The position numbers were made by a program, and so were the translations under genes. Below are positions 1 to 7,455 of a stretch of DNA of 51,243 nt, in pieces. The notes under the pieces are model-generated. The model was not told the DNA's origin. It worked only from the letters and a program-made list of their open reading frames with translations, and did no database searches. Each line of letters starts with the position of its first letter. Positions within the stretch are counted from its first letter, which is position 1. The stretch comes from JBOGOC01 sp050747525 (GTDB taxonomy: Bacteria; Acidobacteriota; Polarisedimenticolia; JACPZX01; DASXTC01), in assembly GCA_050747525.1 (NCBI GenBank), contig JBOGOC010000006.1, positions 1 through 51,243 of the forward strand, written 5' to 3'.

Positions 1-13
1 GGCCGGACGAGTC

Positions 14-2431
14 TTGACCGCGCCCCCCGCCGGGGCCGGCCGCCGCGCGTGGGTCCTGGCGGCCGCCGTGCTGCTGGCCGCCCTGACCTGCCTCCTGTTC
101 GCGCCGGCGCTCGACCCGGACAGCGTGTTCTACTTCCGGGACGTCAGCCAGAACCACCATCCCTACCGCCAGCTCGAGATGGACATGATGCGGGAGGGGG
201 AGGCCCCGCTGTGGAATCCGCATCGCGGCGCCGGGCAGCCGCTGCTGGCCAACCCCAACACGCTGGTGCTGCATCCCACCACGTTGCTGTTCTTCGCGCT
301 GCCGTTCGAGTGGGCCTTCAAGCTGTCGATCATCGGTCAGATATTCCTGGCGGGGCTGGGCACCTGCCTGCTTCTGCGCGACCTGGGAACGAGCCGCGCC
401 GGCTCGATCGTGGGGGCGAGCGCGTTCGCGTTCTCGGGGTGCCTGCTGTCGCTCGGCAACCTGCTCAACCTCCTGAACTCGGCCGCGTTCATGCCGCTGA
501 CTCTGTGGCTCATGGGGAGGGCCGTCCGTCGCGGCTTCGCTCCCTGGGGGAGCCTGGCCGCGCTTTCGCTGACGGTCCAGGTGCTGGCCGGAGAGCCCGC
601 CCTGCTGATCGTCACGGCCCTGGCCTTCCTGGCGCTCCCCTCCGGCACGCAGGGCCATGCGGCCCGCTCCGGCCTGGGGTGGCGCGCGGCCACCGTAGCC
701 GGGATCGTGCTGCTGGCGTGCGCCCTGTCGATGGCAGGGCTGCTGCCGGGTGTCGAGATGCTCTCGCGATCGGAGCGAGGCGCCGGGTTCGAGCCGGACG
801 AGGCGATGAAGTGGTCGCTTTCTCCCGCCGCCCTCGGCGAGATGGTCGTCCGCGGCCTGTACGGCGATCCCGTCCGCACGAGCGCGCGGGGCTGGTGGGG
901 CGGCACGCTCCACGACACCGGTGTCCCTTTCCTCCTGAGCCTGTACCTGGGCCCCGGGATGCTGCTGCTGGCGTGCGCTGGCTTTGCGGCCGGATGGAAG
1001 AGACGAGCGGCCGCGCGCCGGGAGGCGGTGGGTCACGCGGCGCTGGGTGCGATCGGCCTGGCGTTCGCCCTGGGACGGTTCCTTCCTCTCTATCCGATGT
1101 TGTGGCAGGCGGCCCCGCCGCTGCAGAGCGTGCGCTACCCGGTGAAGTACGCGCTCCTGCTGGCATGGAGCGTGGCGTTGCTCGCCGCGCGCGGGTACGA
1201 CCATCTGGCCGGACGCGAGAGCAGGCCACGCCTCCGCACGGCCATCGCGGGGTCGCTGGCTGCGGGATGCGCGTCCCTGGTCGTCTGGGGCACCGGGCTC
1301 TTCGGCTGGACCGCCCACGTCGCGGCGCGGGCCGCCCGGGCCGCGGCGGCTCCCGAGCACGCCGGGGCGATCGCGGCACGGATGGATGGGGCCCTGCTGG
1401 AGGCCGGCCTGGTGGTGGCGGTTCTCGTGGCGGTGATCCTGGCCCGCGTGCGTCCCGTCTCGCGAATCGCGCTGGCGGTGATCCCCGTCGGAATGCTGAT
1501 GGCCTCGGGGGTGAAGGTCAACCCGGTGGCCCCGGCCGGCTTCTACACGCAGCCCCCTGCTCTCTTGATGACGCTTCAGGCGTCCGGAGGTGGGCGGCTC
1601 TGGGCGGCGCCCCGGCCCGCGGGGTTCGCGTACCGCACCCCGGCAGGTGACGAGGCCGACTCGCTGGTCTGGGGATTCCTCTGGGACCGCATGACGCTGC
1701 GCAACGCGACCGCCTTCCCGCTGGGTGTAAGCTTCGCGTTCGACCGAGGCAACGAGCGGCTCGACATCCTCCCGGGCGCCGCCCTGGGAAGAGACATGAC
1801 GGAGCGTGCGCGTGACGAAGGTATCTCTCCCGGCGATCTGAGGCTTCTCTCGGTCGGCGGAGTGGACAGGGTGCTGGTGTATGGTGCGTCGGCCCCGCTC
1901 GGCGTGCCCGAGGTGGGCCGTCTGGAAGGGCGCAGCAACATGCCGGTGAGGCTGCTGGCCGTCCCCGGAGCGGTGCCGCGCGCGCGCGCCGTCACACGGT
2001 TCGAGGTCCAGCCGGAGACCGATCGGGCGTTGAAGCGGCTTCAGGATCCGGAGTTCGATCCCTTCACCACCGTGATCCTCGAGCAGGACGTGCCGGCCCC
2101 CGCTTCCGACGCGGCACACGTCTCCGTGCTCACCGCCGCGGCGCACATCGTGCAGGAGTCGCCCACCAAGGTGCGCATCAGGGCGTCCCTGCCGCGACCG
2201 GGCCACGTCGTGCTGGCCGACACCTGGTATCCGGGATGGATGGCACGCGTGGATGGCCGGAGCGCGCCGGTGGTGCGGGCCGACGGCATGTTCCGCGCGG
2301 TCCCCGTCGCGCCGGGCGAGCATGAGATCGTCTTTTCCTACGAACCCGCATCCGTCCGCAGCGGACTGATGGTGTCGGCCGCGGCACTCGTGCTGGCCGG
2401 CCTGCTGGCGGTGCCGAGGCGCCGGCCGTGA
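14..2431 (+). CDS. YfhO-like polytopic membrane protein (glycosyltransferase-C-like)
   Basis: An 805-residue protein with many hydrophobic segments, the first at about residues 13-32. A largely soluble region runs from about residue 500 to 775 and is followed by a last helix before a basic tail. The C-terminus has the YfhO family signature: YPGW near residue 740, then a VDG turn and the late FRAVPVAPGEHEIVFSY stretch. YfhO proteins are membrane proteins thought to move lipid-linked sugars or glycosylate cell-surface polymers; the substrate here is unknown. TTG at 14 overlaps a possible upstream stop as TTGA, matching the coupled style of its neighbours. The frame is open to the window edge, so the start may lie further upstream. 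It overlaps the next gene by 4 nt. Confidence 0.8.
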   Translation: MTAPPAGAGRRAWVLAAAVLLAALTCLLFAPALDPDSVFYFRDVSQNHHPYRQLEMDMMREGEAPLWNPHRGAGQPLLANPNTLVLHPTTLLFFALPFEWAFKLSIIGQIFLAGLGTCLLLRDLGTSRAGSIVGASAFAFSGCLLSLGNLLNLLNSAAFMPLTLWLMGRAVRRGFAPWGSLAALSLTVQVLAGEPALLIVTALAFLALPSGTQGHAARSGLGWRAATVAGIVLLACALSMAGLLPGVEMLSRSERGAGFEPDEAMKWSLSPAALGEMVVRGLYGDPVRTSARGWWGGTLHDTGVPFLLSLYLGPGMLLLACAGFAAGWKRRAAARREAVGHAALGAIGLAFALGRFLPLYPMLWQAAPPLQSVRYPVKYALLLAWSVALLAARGYDHLAGRESRPRLRTAIAGSLAAGCASLVVWGTGLFGWTAHVAARAARAAAAPEHAGAIAARMDGALLEAGLVVAVLVAVILARVRPVSRIALAVIPVGMLMASGVKVNPVAPAGFYTQPPALLMTLQASGGGRLWAAPRPAGFAYRTPAGDEADSLVWGFLWDRMTLRNATAFPLGVSFAFDRGNERLDILPGAALGRDMTERARDEGISPGDLRLLSVGGVDRVLVYGASAPLGVPEVGRLEGRSNMPVRLLAVPGAVPRARAVTRFEVQPETDRALKRLQDPEFDPFTTVILEQDVPAPASDAAHVSVLTAAAHIVQESPTKVRIRASLPRPGHVVLADTWYPGWMARVDGRSAPVVRADGMFRAVPVAPGEHEIVFSYEPASVRSGLMVSAAALVLAGLLAVPRRRP

Positions 2432-4095
2432 CCGCGCGCCGCTGGGCGCCGGCCGTCGTCGTGCTGGCCTTGGTCGCGGCGCTCCTCCAGACCCGCTCCT
2501 ACGACGTCGGATGGCATCTCGAGGCGGGAGAATGGATCGCCGCCGCGCGCGCCATTCCACGGGTCGACGACTTCTCCTTCACCGACAGCGGCACGCCCTG
2601 GATTGATCACGAGTGGTTGTTCCAGCTGGTGCTGTTCGCCGCGTTCTCCTGGATTGGGCTCGCGGGGGTGTTCCTGCTGAAGGCGGCCGCGGCCGCGGCG
2701 ACCCTGTCGATCGGCGTGAGGGCGCGCCTCCTGGCCCAGGGGAGCCTCGGCCCCTGGGCGCTGGCCCTCGCGGCCGTCTCGGTGGTGGGGATGAGGCCCC
2801 GTCTCGCGGAGCGTCCGGAGATCGTCGCGTTCCCGCTGGCGGCCGCGATCACGGCGCTGGGGCTGTCGCTGGCCGCCCGTCCCGCCGGCGCATGGCGAAG
2901 ACTGGCGGCGGTGGCGCTGCTCACGGCCCTCTGGGTGAACCTGCACGCCTCCGCGCTGCTGGCCCCGATGCTGCTGCTGGCCGTGTCGGCCGGCTGCCTC
3001 GCGGATCGGTGGCGCACCCGCCTCCCTGTCTTCGGAGCAGGCGTGACCGCGGCGGCGGCCGGCATGGCGGGTCTGTGCCTGATTGCGAACCCCTACACCA
3101 CCGATTTGTTCCTGGTCCCGCGTCGCATCGCGAGCGCGCTGGCGCCATCCAACATGGTCAACCCCGAGTGGGCGTCACCATCCTGGGGTGACTTCCCCCT
3201 CTTCTACCTGTGCGCCATCGTCATGGCCCTGTCCTCGTCGATATCCATCACGCGGGGAGCGCCCCTGGCGGCCTCGCGGGCGGCCGTGCTGGCCGTGGTG
3301 GGGGCACTCGGATTCTGGTCGATCCGGCACATCGGCATCTTCTTTGCCGTGATGCCGCTGCTGGCACCGGCCGGGCTGCTCCGCCGGGGAGGAGCCGGCC
3401 GGCCCCTGGCGGTCTGGCCGGGAATGGCGGCCTGCCTCGCCGCCGTCGTGTGGATGCTGCTCGTCCCGCCGCCCGGAGCGCGGATCGGGATCGGGATTCA
3501 GCCCGGGCGGTTCCCCGTGGAGGCGGCCGCCTTCGCCGACGCGCACCTGTCCGACGCCCGCCTTTATAATGATGTGGCCTTCGGCGGCTATCTGATCCGG
3601 GATGCCTATCCCCGTCGCCGCGTCTTCGTGGACGGCCGGAACGAGGTGCACGCCTCCCTGCTGAACGAGATGTCGAAGGCGATGGATGACGGGGCCGCGT
3701 GGCAGGCGCTGCTGAGCCGCTACGGAGTGGAAGGGGCCATCGTCCAGTACCGGCCGCAGCCGGTCGCCGTCCGCCGGGCCGGCACGGGAGAGCTCTCCAC
3801 GAGCACCTGGAGCGAGCTGCACTTCCCCCTGCAGGGGTGGGCCCTCGTCCATTGGGACGACGTGGCCATGGTTTTCGTGCGCCGTGACGGGAAATATGCA
3901 CCCATGACGGCGGCCTCGGAGTATCATTTCGTCAGGCCGGAGGCCTTCCGGCTCGGCCTGGGCGGAATGCGGCCCGGGGCGCCGGAGGATGGGATGTCCG
4001 GTGAGGTGGCCCGGCGGCTGTCGATCAATCCAGGCTGCCCGCTGGCCAAGGAGATGGCCGCGGTGTACGGTAGCGGGAATCCGCCGGGACGGTGA
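2428..4095 (+). CDS. Polytopic membrane protein, glycosyltransferase-like, function unknown
   Basis: A 555-residue protein. An N-terminal helix (about 8-22) is followed by a conserved acidic/aromatic loop with DVGWHLEAGEW at 26-36 and IDHEWLF at 59-65. This resembles the first periplasmic loop of GT-C-type enzymes, where an acidic residue binds the lipid-phosphate sugar. About eight further hydrophobic segments precede a soluble C-terminal third containing GGYLI and FVDGRNEVH. Proteins of this shape are common as unnamed membrane proteins in acidobacterial and deltaproteobacterial genomes (from memory). GTG start in a GTGA overlap with the YfhO-like gene, so the two are probably co-translated. 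A role in lipid-linked sugar transfer is inference. Confidence 0.72.
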   Translation: MTARRWAPAVVVLALVAALLQTRSYDVGWHLEAGEWIAAARAIPRVDDFSFTDSGTPWIDHEWLFQLVLFAAFSWIGLAGVFLLKAAAAAATLSIGVRARLLAQGSLGPWALALAAVSVVGMRPRLAERPEIVAFPLAAAITALGLSLAARPAGAWRRLAAVALLTALWVNLHASALLAPMLLLAVSAGCLADRWRTRLPVFGAGVTAAAAGMAGLCLIANPYTTDLFLVPRRIASALAPSNMVNPEWASPSWGDFPLFYLCAIVMALSSSISITRGAPLAASRAAVLAVVGALGFWSIRHIGIFFAVMPLLAPAGLLRRGGAGRPLAVWPGMAACLAAVVWMLLVPPPGARIGIGIQPGRFPVEAAAFADAHLSDARLYNDVAFGGYLIRDAYPRRRVFVDGRNEVHASLLNEMSKAMDDGAAWQALLSRYGVEGAIVQYRPQPVAVRRAGTGELSTSTWSELHFPLQGWALVHWDDVAMVFVRRDGKYAPMTAASEYHFVRPEAFRLGLGGMRPGAPEDGMSGEVARRLSINPGCPLAKEMAAVYGSGNPPGR

Positions 4096-4133
4096 CGCCG
4101 TGAGGCCCGGGGTCTGCGGGAGGGTTCGGGCAC

Positions 4134-4607
4134 ATGCTCAGGGACGGAAGGCAGGCAGGGTTCACGCTCATCGAGCTTCTGATTGTCGTGGCCATCATCG
4201 GCCTGATTGCCGCCATCGCCATTCCCAATCTGATGACGGCCATGGACGCCGCCAAGCAGAAGAAGTCGATGGCCGACATGAAGTCGCTGCACCAGGCCAT
4301 CGAGAGATATCAGATCGATGTGAACAACTATCCCATCTCCACCTCCATGGCCACCATCGAGTCCCTCGGCTCGAGCATGGGCCTCGAGCCCGACTACATC
4401 GCCAAGGCCCCCGCGCGTGACGGCTGGGGGGGCCCCTACTTCTACGGGTCGGACGCCGGTGGGAGCGGCTCGGACTACACCATCATGTCCTACGGCAAGG
4501 ACCACAAGCTCAGTCCGGGCAGCGTCGGGCAGACGCATGACTTCGACTGCGACATCATCTTCCAGAACGGCGTGTTCACCGCCGCCCCCGAAGGCGCCCA
4601 GAAATAG
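4134..4607 (+). CDS. Type IV pilin / GspG-like pseudopilin 1
   Basis: A 157-residue prepilin with a short basic leader and a class III cleavage site: G9 before F10, with Glu at mature position 5 (FTLIE), then a roughly 20-residue hydrophobic helix. The mature body has the GspG-like pattern of an amphipathic helix rich in Lys/Met, a YQIDVNNYP turn and a DGWGGPYFY strand. PilD would process it, and it would assemble into a pilus or secretion pseudopilus at the inner membrane. ATG start with GGAGGG at 4119-4124, nine bases upstream. It is 38 nt after the membrane-protein gene and is a close paralogue of the next pilin gene. One cysteine (FDCDI) is shared with that paralogue. Confidence 0.88.
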   Translation: MLRDGRQAGFTLIELLIVVAIIGLIAAIAIPNLMTAMDAAKQKKSMADMKSLHQAIERYQIDVNNYPISTSMATIESLGSSMGLEPDYIAKAPARDGWGGPYFYGSDAGGSGSDYTIMSYGKDHKLSPGSVGQTHDFDCDIIFQNGVFTAAPEGAQK

Positions 4608-4625
4608 CCTGGGTGGGGGCCGCGG

Positions 4626-4653
4626 TGACAGTTTTTGTCAGTCGTCTCTGACA
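4626..4653. promoter_or_regulatory. Candidate enhancer (PilR/NtrC-type) upstream of pilin 2
   Basis: A perfect dyad, TGTCAG-N6-CTGACA (4636-4653), overlaps a second inverted pair, TGACA (4626-4630) with TGTCA (4636-4640). This gives three TGTC elements on the two strands within 28 bases. The dyad centre is about 120 bases upstream of the start site predicted from the sigma-54 promoter at 4739. That is the usual distance for an enhancer-binding protein. Two of the elements fit the C/G-TGTC core reported for Pseudomonas PilR (from memory). The same bases could form alternative RNA hairpins downstream of pilin 1. Confidence 0.5.
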
Positions 4654-4738
4654 CGAACCGACCGTGCCGGCCCCTCCCGGGGCGGTTCCGATTCTCGTAA
4701 GTACCTCATCATGAATGACTTGCAATCCTGAGATGGCG

Positions 4739-4754
4739 TGGCACCCGCCTTGCT
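4739..4754 (+). promoter_or_regulatory. Sigma-54 promoter of pilin 2
   Basis: TGGCACC-CGCC-TTGCT matches the sigma-54 consensus TGGCACG-N4-TTGCW at 11 of 12 defined positions. The invariant GG (4740-4741) and GC (4752-4753) have the required 10-base gap. Transcription would start near 4765, leaving a 22-nt leader that contains AAAGGAGG (4769-4776) ahead of ATG 4787. pilA of Pseudomonas and Myxococcus is likewise sigma-54 dependent. Confidence 0.8.
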
Positions 4755-4786
4755 CTGTACGGACAGGCAAAGGAGGACCATAGTCG

Positions 4787-5260
4787 ATGAGGAATCTGAG
4801 GAAGCAGACCGGGTTCACGCTGATCGAGCTTCTGATCGTCGTGGCCATCATCGGGATCATCGCGGCCATCGCGATCCCCAACCTGCTGAACGCGATCGAT
4901 CGCGGCAAGCAGAAGAGGTCCATGGCCGACATGCGTTCGATCGGAACGGCCGTCGAGTCGTATTCGGTGGACGTGAACTTCTATCCGATCTCCACCTCGA
5001 TGGCTACCATCACCTCCCTCGGCGCCGCCACGATGGGCATCGAGCCGATCTACATCAAGCTGGCTCCGACCAAGGACGGCTGGGGCGGCCTTTACTACTA
5101 CGGCTCGGACACGGCGGGCGCGGGGTCGGACTACACGATCTCGACCTACGCCAAGGACAAGAAGCAGAGCACGCAGACCGGCGCCACCTCTGACTTCGAC
5201 TGCGACATCATCTTCCAGAACGGCACGTTCACTGCGTTCCCGGAAGGCGTCCAGACCTAG
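4787..5260 (+). CDS. Type IV pilin 2, probable major pilin
   Basis: A 157-residue prepilin. Leader MRNLRKQTG, cleavage G9/F10, Glu at mature position 5 and one long N-terminal helix, then a GspG-like globular part with DGWGGLYYYGSD and a C-terminal FDCDIIFQNGTF. It is about the same length as pilin 1 and very similar to it. It has the best promoter evidence of the three (its own sigma-54 promoter with an upstream dyad). It also has a strong ribosome site, AAAGGAGG at 4769-4776, and a strong hairpin directly after it, which would let it be made in excess of pilin 3. I infer that it is the main filament subunit. Whether the filament is a T4P or a secretion pseudopilus cannot be settled here. 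Confidence 0.88.
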   Translation: MRNLRKQTGFTLIELLIVVAIIGIIAAIAIPNLLNAIDRGKQKRSMADMRSIGTAVESYSVDVNFYPISTSMATITSLGAATMGIEPIYIKLAPTKDGWGGLYYYGSDTAGAGSDYTISTYAKDKKQSTQTGATSDFDCDIIFQNGTFTAFPEGVQT

Positions 5261-5274
5261 TCGGCACTCGTTCT

Positions 5275-5311
5275 CCGGCGGGAGCGGCGCATACGCGCCG
5301 GCTCCCGCCGG
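5275..5311 (+). terminator. Strong hairpin after pilin 2 (terminator or processing/stability stem)
   Basis: CCGGCGGGAGC and GCTCCCGCCGG form a perfect 11-bp stem. It is extended by GGCGC/GCGCC across one bulge and closed by an ATAC loop. TTC and GAA next to the base can lengthen it. No clean T-run follows (AACGTTTCC), so it may be a partial terminator or a 3' stabilising stem that limits read-through into pilin 3. Confidence 0.6.
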
Positions 5312-5336
5312 AACGTTTCCCCGGGGGGAAAGCGGC

Positions 5337-5780
5337 ATGAGCAGGACGCGAGGCGAGAGCGGGTTCACCCTGATGGAGCTGCTGGTCGTGGTGGCCATCA
5401 TCGGCATCCTGGCCGCCATCGCCATCCCGGCGCTTCAGACGGCCCTGGACAAGGGGAAGCAGCGCTCCACGATGGCCGACATGCGCGGCATCGCCTCGGG
5501 GATCCAGCTGTACCAGATCGACGTAAGCACCTTCCCCGCGGACGGCCTCTCCGCCCAGGGGCTCGTCACGGTGCTGCTGCCTCAGATCAAGGTCCCCATG
5601 CCGCACCGCGACGCCTGGCACCACGATTTCCAGTACCATAGTGACGGCGACACTTGGTATTCTCTGGAGTCGTTCGGACGCGACGGGATCGACGGCGTGA
5701 ACATCACGTGGGACACCCGCCTGCAGTTCGAGCTGGACCTCCTTTACGCCACAGGCAGCTTCTTCAACGCCCCCGAGTAG
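5337..5780 (+). CDS. Type IV pilin / pseudopilin 3
   Basis: A 147-residue prepilin with leader MSRTRGESG, cleavage G9/F10, Glu at mature position 5 (FTLMELLVV) and one N-terminal helix. The first part of the body (DMRGIASGIQLYQIDVSTFP) is collinear with pilins 1 and 2. The C-terminal half diverges: it keeps an HRDAWHHDFQYHSDGDTWY strand but loses the shared FDCD end. It is therefore more likely a specialised minor subunit than a copy of the major pilin. ATG start, preceded by GGGGGGAAAG. It lies beyond the hairpin at 5275-5311, so it is probably expressed less than pilin 2. Confidence 0.86.
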   Translation: MSRTRGESGFTLMELLVVVAIIGILAAIAIPALQTALDKGKQRSTMADMRGIASGIQLYQIDVSTFPADGLSAQGLVTVLLPQIKVPMPHRDAWHHDFQYHSDGDTWYSLESFGRDGIDGVNITWDTRLQFELDLLYATGSFFNAPE

Positions 5781-5826
5781 CCGGTCTCCGGCTCAGGGCG
5801 GCGAGGCCGCCCGCCGGGGACACGTT

Positions 5827-7455
5827 CTGAGCCCTTTCTCCACTGCATCCCTCCTCCCGTTCCTGCTGATCCTGCTGGTTTCGCTCCGTCCCCCGCACGT
5901 CGATCCGTACGCCTGGGGTCTGGCGCTCTCGCTTGCCGCGCTGATGGGCGCCGCCGCTCCGGCGGCGCGCCGCGCGTGGAGCGAGTCGGTCATCGTGGCA
6001 TTCGCCGCCGCGGGGGCGGCCATGCATCTGTCTCTCTCCAGCCAGCCGCTCGAGTCGATGCGGGTGATGGCCGGCTTCGCCTCCGGAGGGATGGCCTTCC
6101 TCTACTGCGCCCGCACGTCGGAGGCGGGATCGAGGAGGGCGGTGCAGGCCGGGATCATCCTGGCCGGCACGCTGCTGGCGCTGCACGGCGTATGGCAGGC
6201 GGCCGGCGGGTTCCGGATGATGGCCGAGGGGGGCGGGGAGGCTCTTCCGGATGCGCTGCGCGCACGGCTCGCCGCGGGCCGTGCGGTGGCGGGGCTGGGC
6301 CTGCCGGGAGCGCTCGGCGGTTTTCTGATCCTCTCTTTGCCGCTGACGTGGGGCTGGCTCCGGAGCGCCATGGCGAAGACTCCGCGCGGCCCCTGGGTCG
6401 TCGTGGCCGCGGTCGCGCTCCTCGCGCAGGCCGCGGGTCTGGCGGCCACACGATCCGCGGCCGCGATGGCGGCTCTGGGTCTTTCCATCGCCGTGGTGAT
6501 GTGGCGGCGGGCGCCTGCCGGGCGCCGGCGCCTCGTTCTGTGGCCTCTCGTCGTGGCGCTCCCGGCCTCGGTGGCGATGCTGGTGTGGCGCATGGCATCG
6601 GATCCCCTGGCCAATCCTTTTCTGCTGCGCGCGGGAAACTGGAAGGCGGCGCTCGCCATCATGGCCGACCATCCGCTCTTCGGCGCCGGGCTGGGATGCT
6701 TCGGCATCGTCTTTCCGGCCTACCGCGACTGGGGGATGAACGAATCGCGGCATGCGCACAACGTCTGGCTGGAGCTGGCCGCCGAAGCAGGACTCCCCGC
6801 CGCGCTGGCGGCCGTCGCGCTCGCGTCCTGGCTCCTGTGGCGGCTGCTGGGGCGCGGATCGGAGAGCCGCGTCTCTCCGTTCGTGGCCACCTCGTGCACC
6901 GCGTTCCTCGCCCACAACACGGTCGACTTCACGCTCTACCTGCCGGGGGTGGCGCTGGCGTTCTTCTGCCTGGCCGGAGCCGAGTGCGGCCGGCGGGAGC
7001 CGGGGGCGGGCTCGCTCTCCATCTCGCTGAGGCCGGTGGCCGCGGCCGCGCTCGCGGCGTTGGTCCTACTGGTCGCGCACGGAGACGTCCGGCGCGTGTC
7101 CGCCCTGGATCTGGCTCTCTCGGGGCAGGTGCCGGAGGCGGCGGAAGCCGCGCAGGGTGCGGTCCGCGCCAACCCCCTGGACCCTGCCTCGCACGCCTTG
7201 CTTTCCCGCCTGATGGTGGAGAGCGGAGATCTGGAAGGCGCCGAGCGTCATGCCGTCCGGGCCGTGGAGCTGGACGAGCAGACGCCGGGGCACTGGCACC
7301 ACCTGGGGCGGGTGCGCCTGGCGCGCTCGGATCCTCAGGGCGCCTACATCGCGCTGCACCGCGCGGCCCAGCTCTATCCGATACAGCTGGAGTACCGCGC
7401 CGACCGCGACGCGGTGGCCCGCCTTCTCGAGCGCGCCCCTGAGGGCGGATCGTGA
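5827..7455 (+). CDS. O-antigen ligase/polymerase family (Wzy_C) membrane protein with TPR tail, copy 1
   Basis: A polytopic protein with the Wzy_C pattern: a DHPLFGAGLGCFG loop followed about 28 residues later by HAHNVWLELAAEAGLP, where the His of AHN is typical of the family. Further helices follow, then about 110 TPR-like residues (EAAEAAQGAVRANPLDPASH). Wzy_C enzymes polymerise or ligate lipid-linked glycans; PglL/PilO-type members transfer them to pilins. The first in-frame ATG is 5944, but the frame is open upstream and encodes a hydrophobic helix (SPFSTASLLPFLLILLVSL). GGGGA at 5816-5820 sits six bases before CTG 5827, which I take as the start. If ATG 5944 is used, the product is 503 residues. 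It overlaps the next gene by 4 nt. Confidence 0.75.
   Translation: MSPFSTASLLPFLLILLVSLRPPHVDPYAWGLALSLAALMGAAAPAARRAWSESVIVAFAAAGAAMHLSLSSQPLESMRVMAGFASGGMAFLYCARTSEAGSRRAVQAGIILAGTLLALHGVWQAAGGFRMMAEGGGEALPDALRARLAAGRAVAGLGLPGALGGFLILSLPLTWGWLRSAMAKTPRGPWVVVAAVALLAQAAGLAATRSAAAMAALGLSIAVVMWRRAPAGRRRLVLWPLVVALPASVAMLVWRMASDPLANPFLLRAGNWKAALAIMADHPLFGAGLGCFGIVFPAYRDWGMNESRHAHNVWLELAAEAGLPAALAAVALASWLLWRLLGRGSESRVSPFVATSCTAFLAHNTVDFTLYLPGVALAFFCLAGAECGRREPGAGSLSISLRPVAAAALAALVLLVAHGDVRRVSALDLALSGQVPEAAEAAQGAVRANPLDPASHALLSRLMVESGDLEGAERHAVRAVELDEQTPGHWHHLGRVRLARSDPQGAYIALHRAAQLYPIQLEYRADRDAVARLLERAPEGGS

Noticed and set aside
4103..4118. Sigma-54-like AGGCCCG-N4-CTGCG before pilin 1
   Set aside because: GG and GC spacing is right, but the flanks match poorly and the start site would fall after the ribosome site at 4119-4124.
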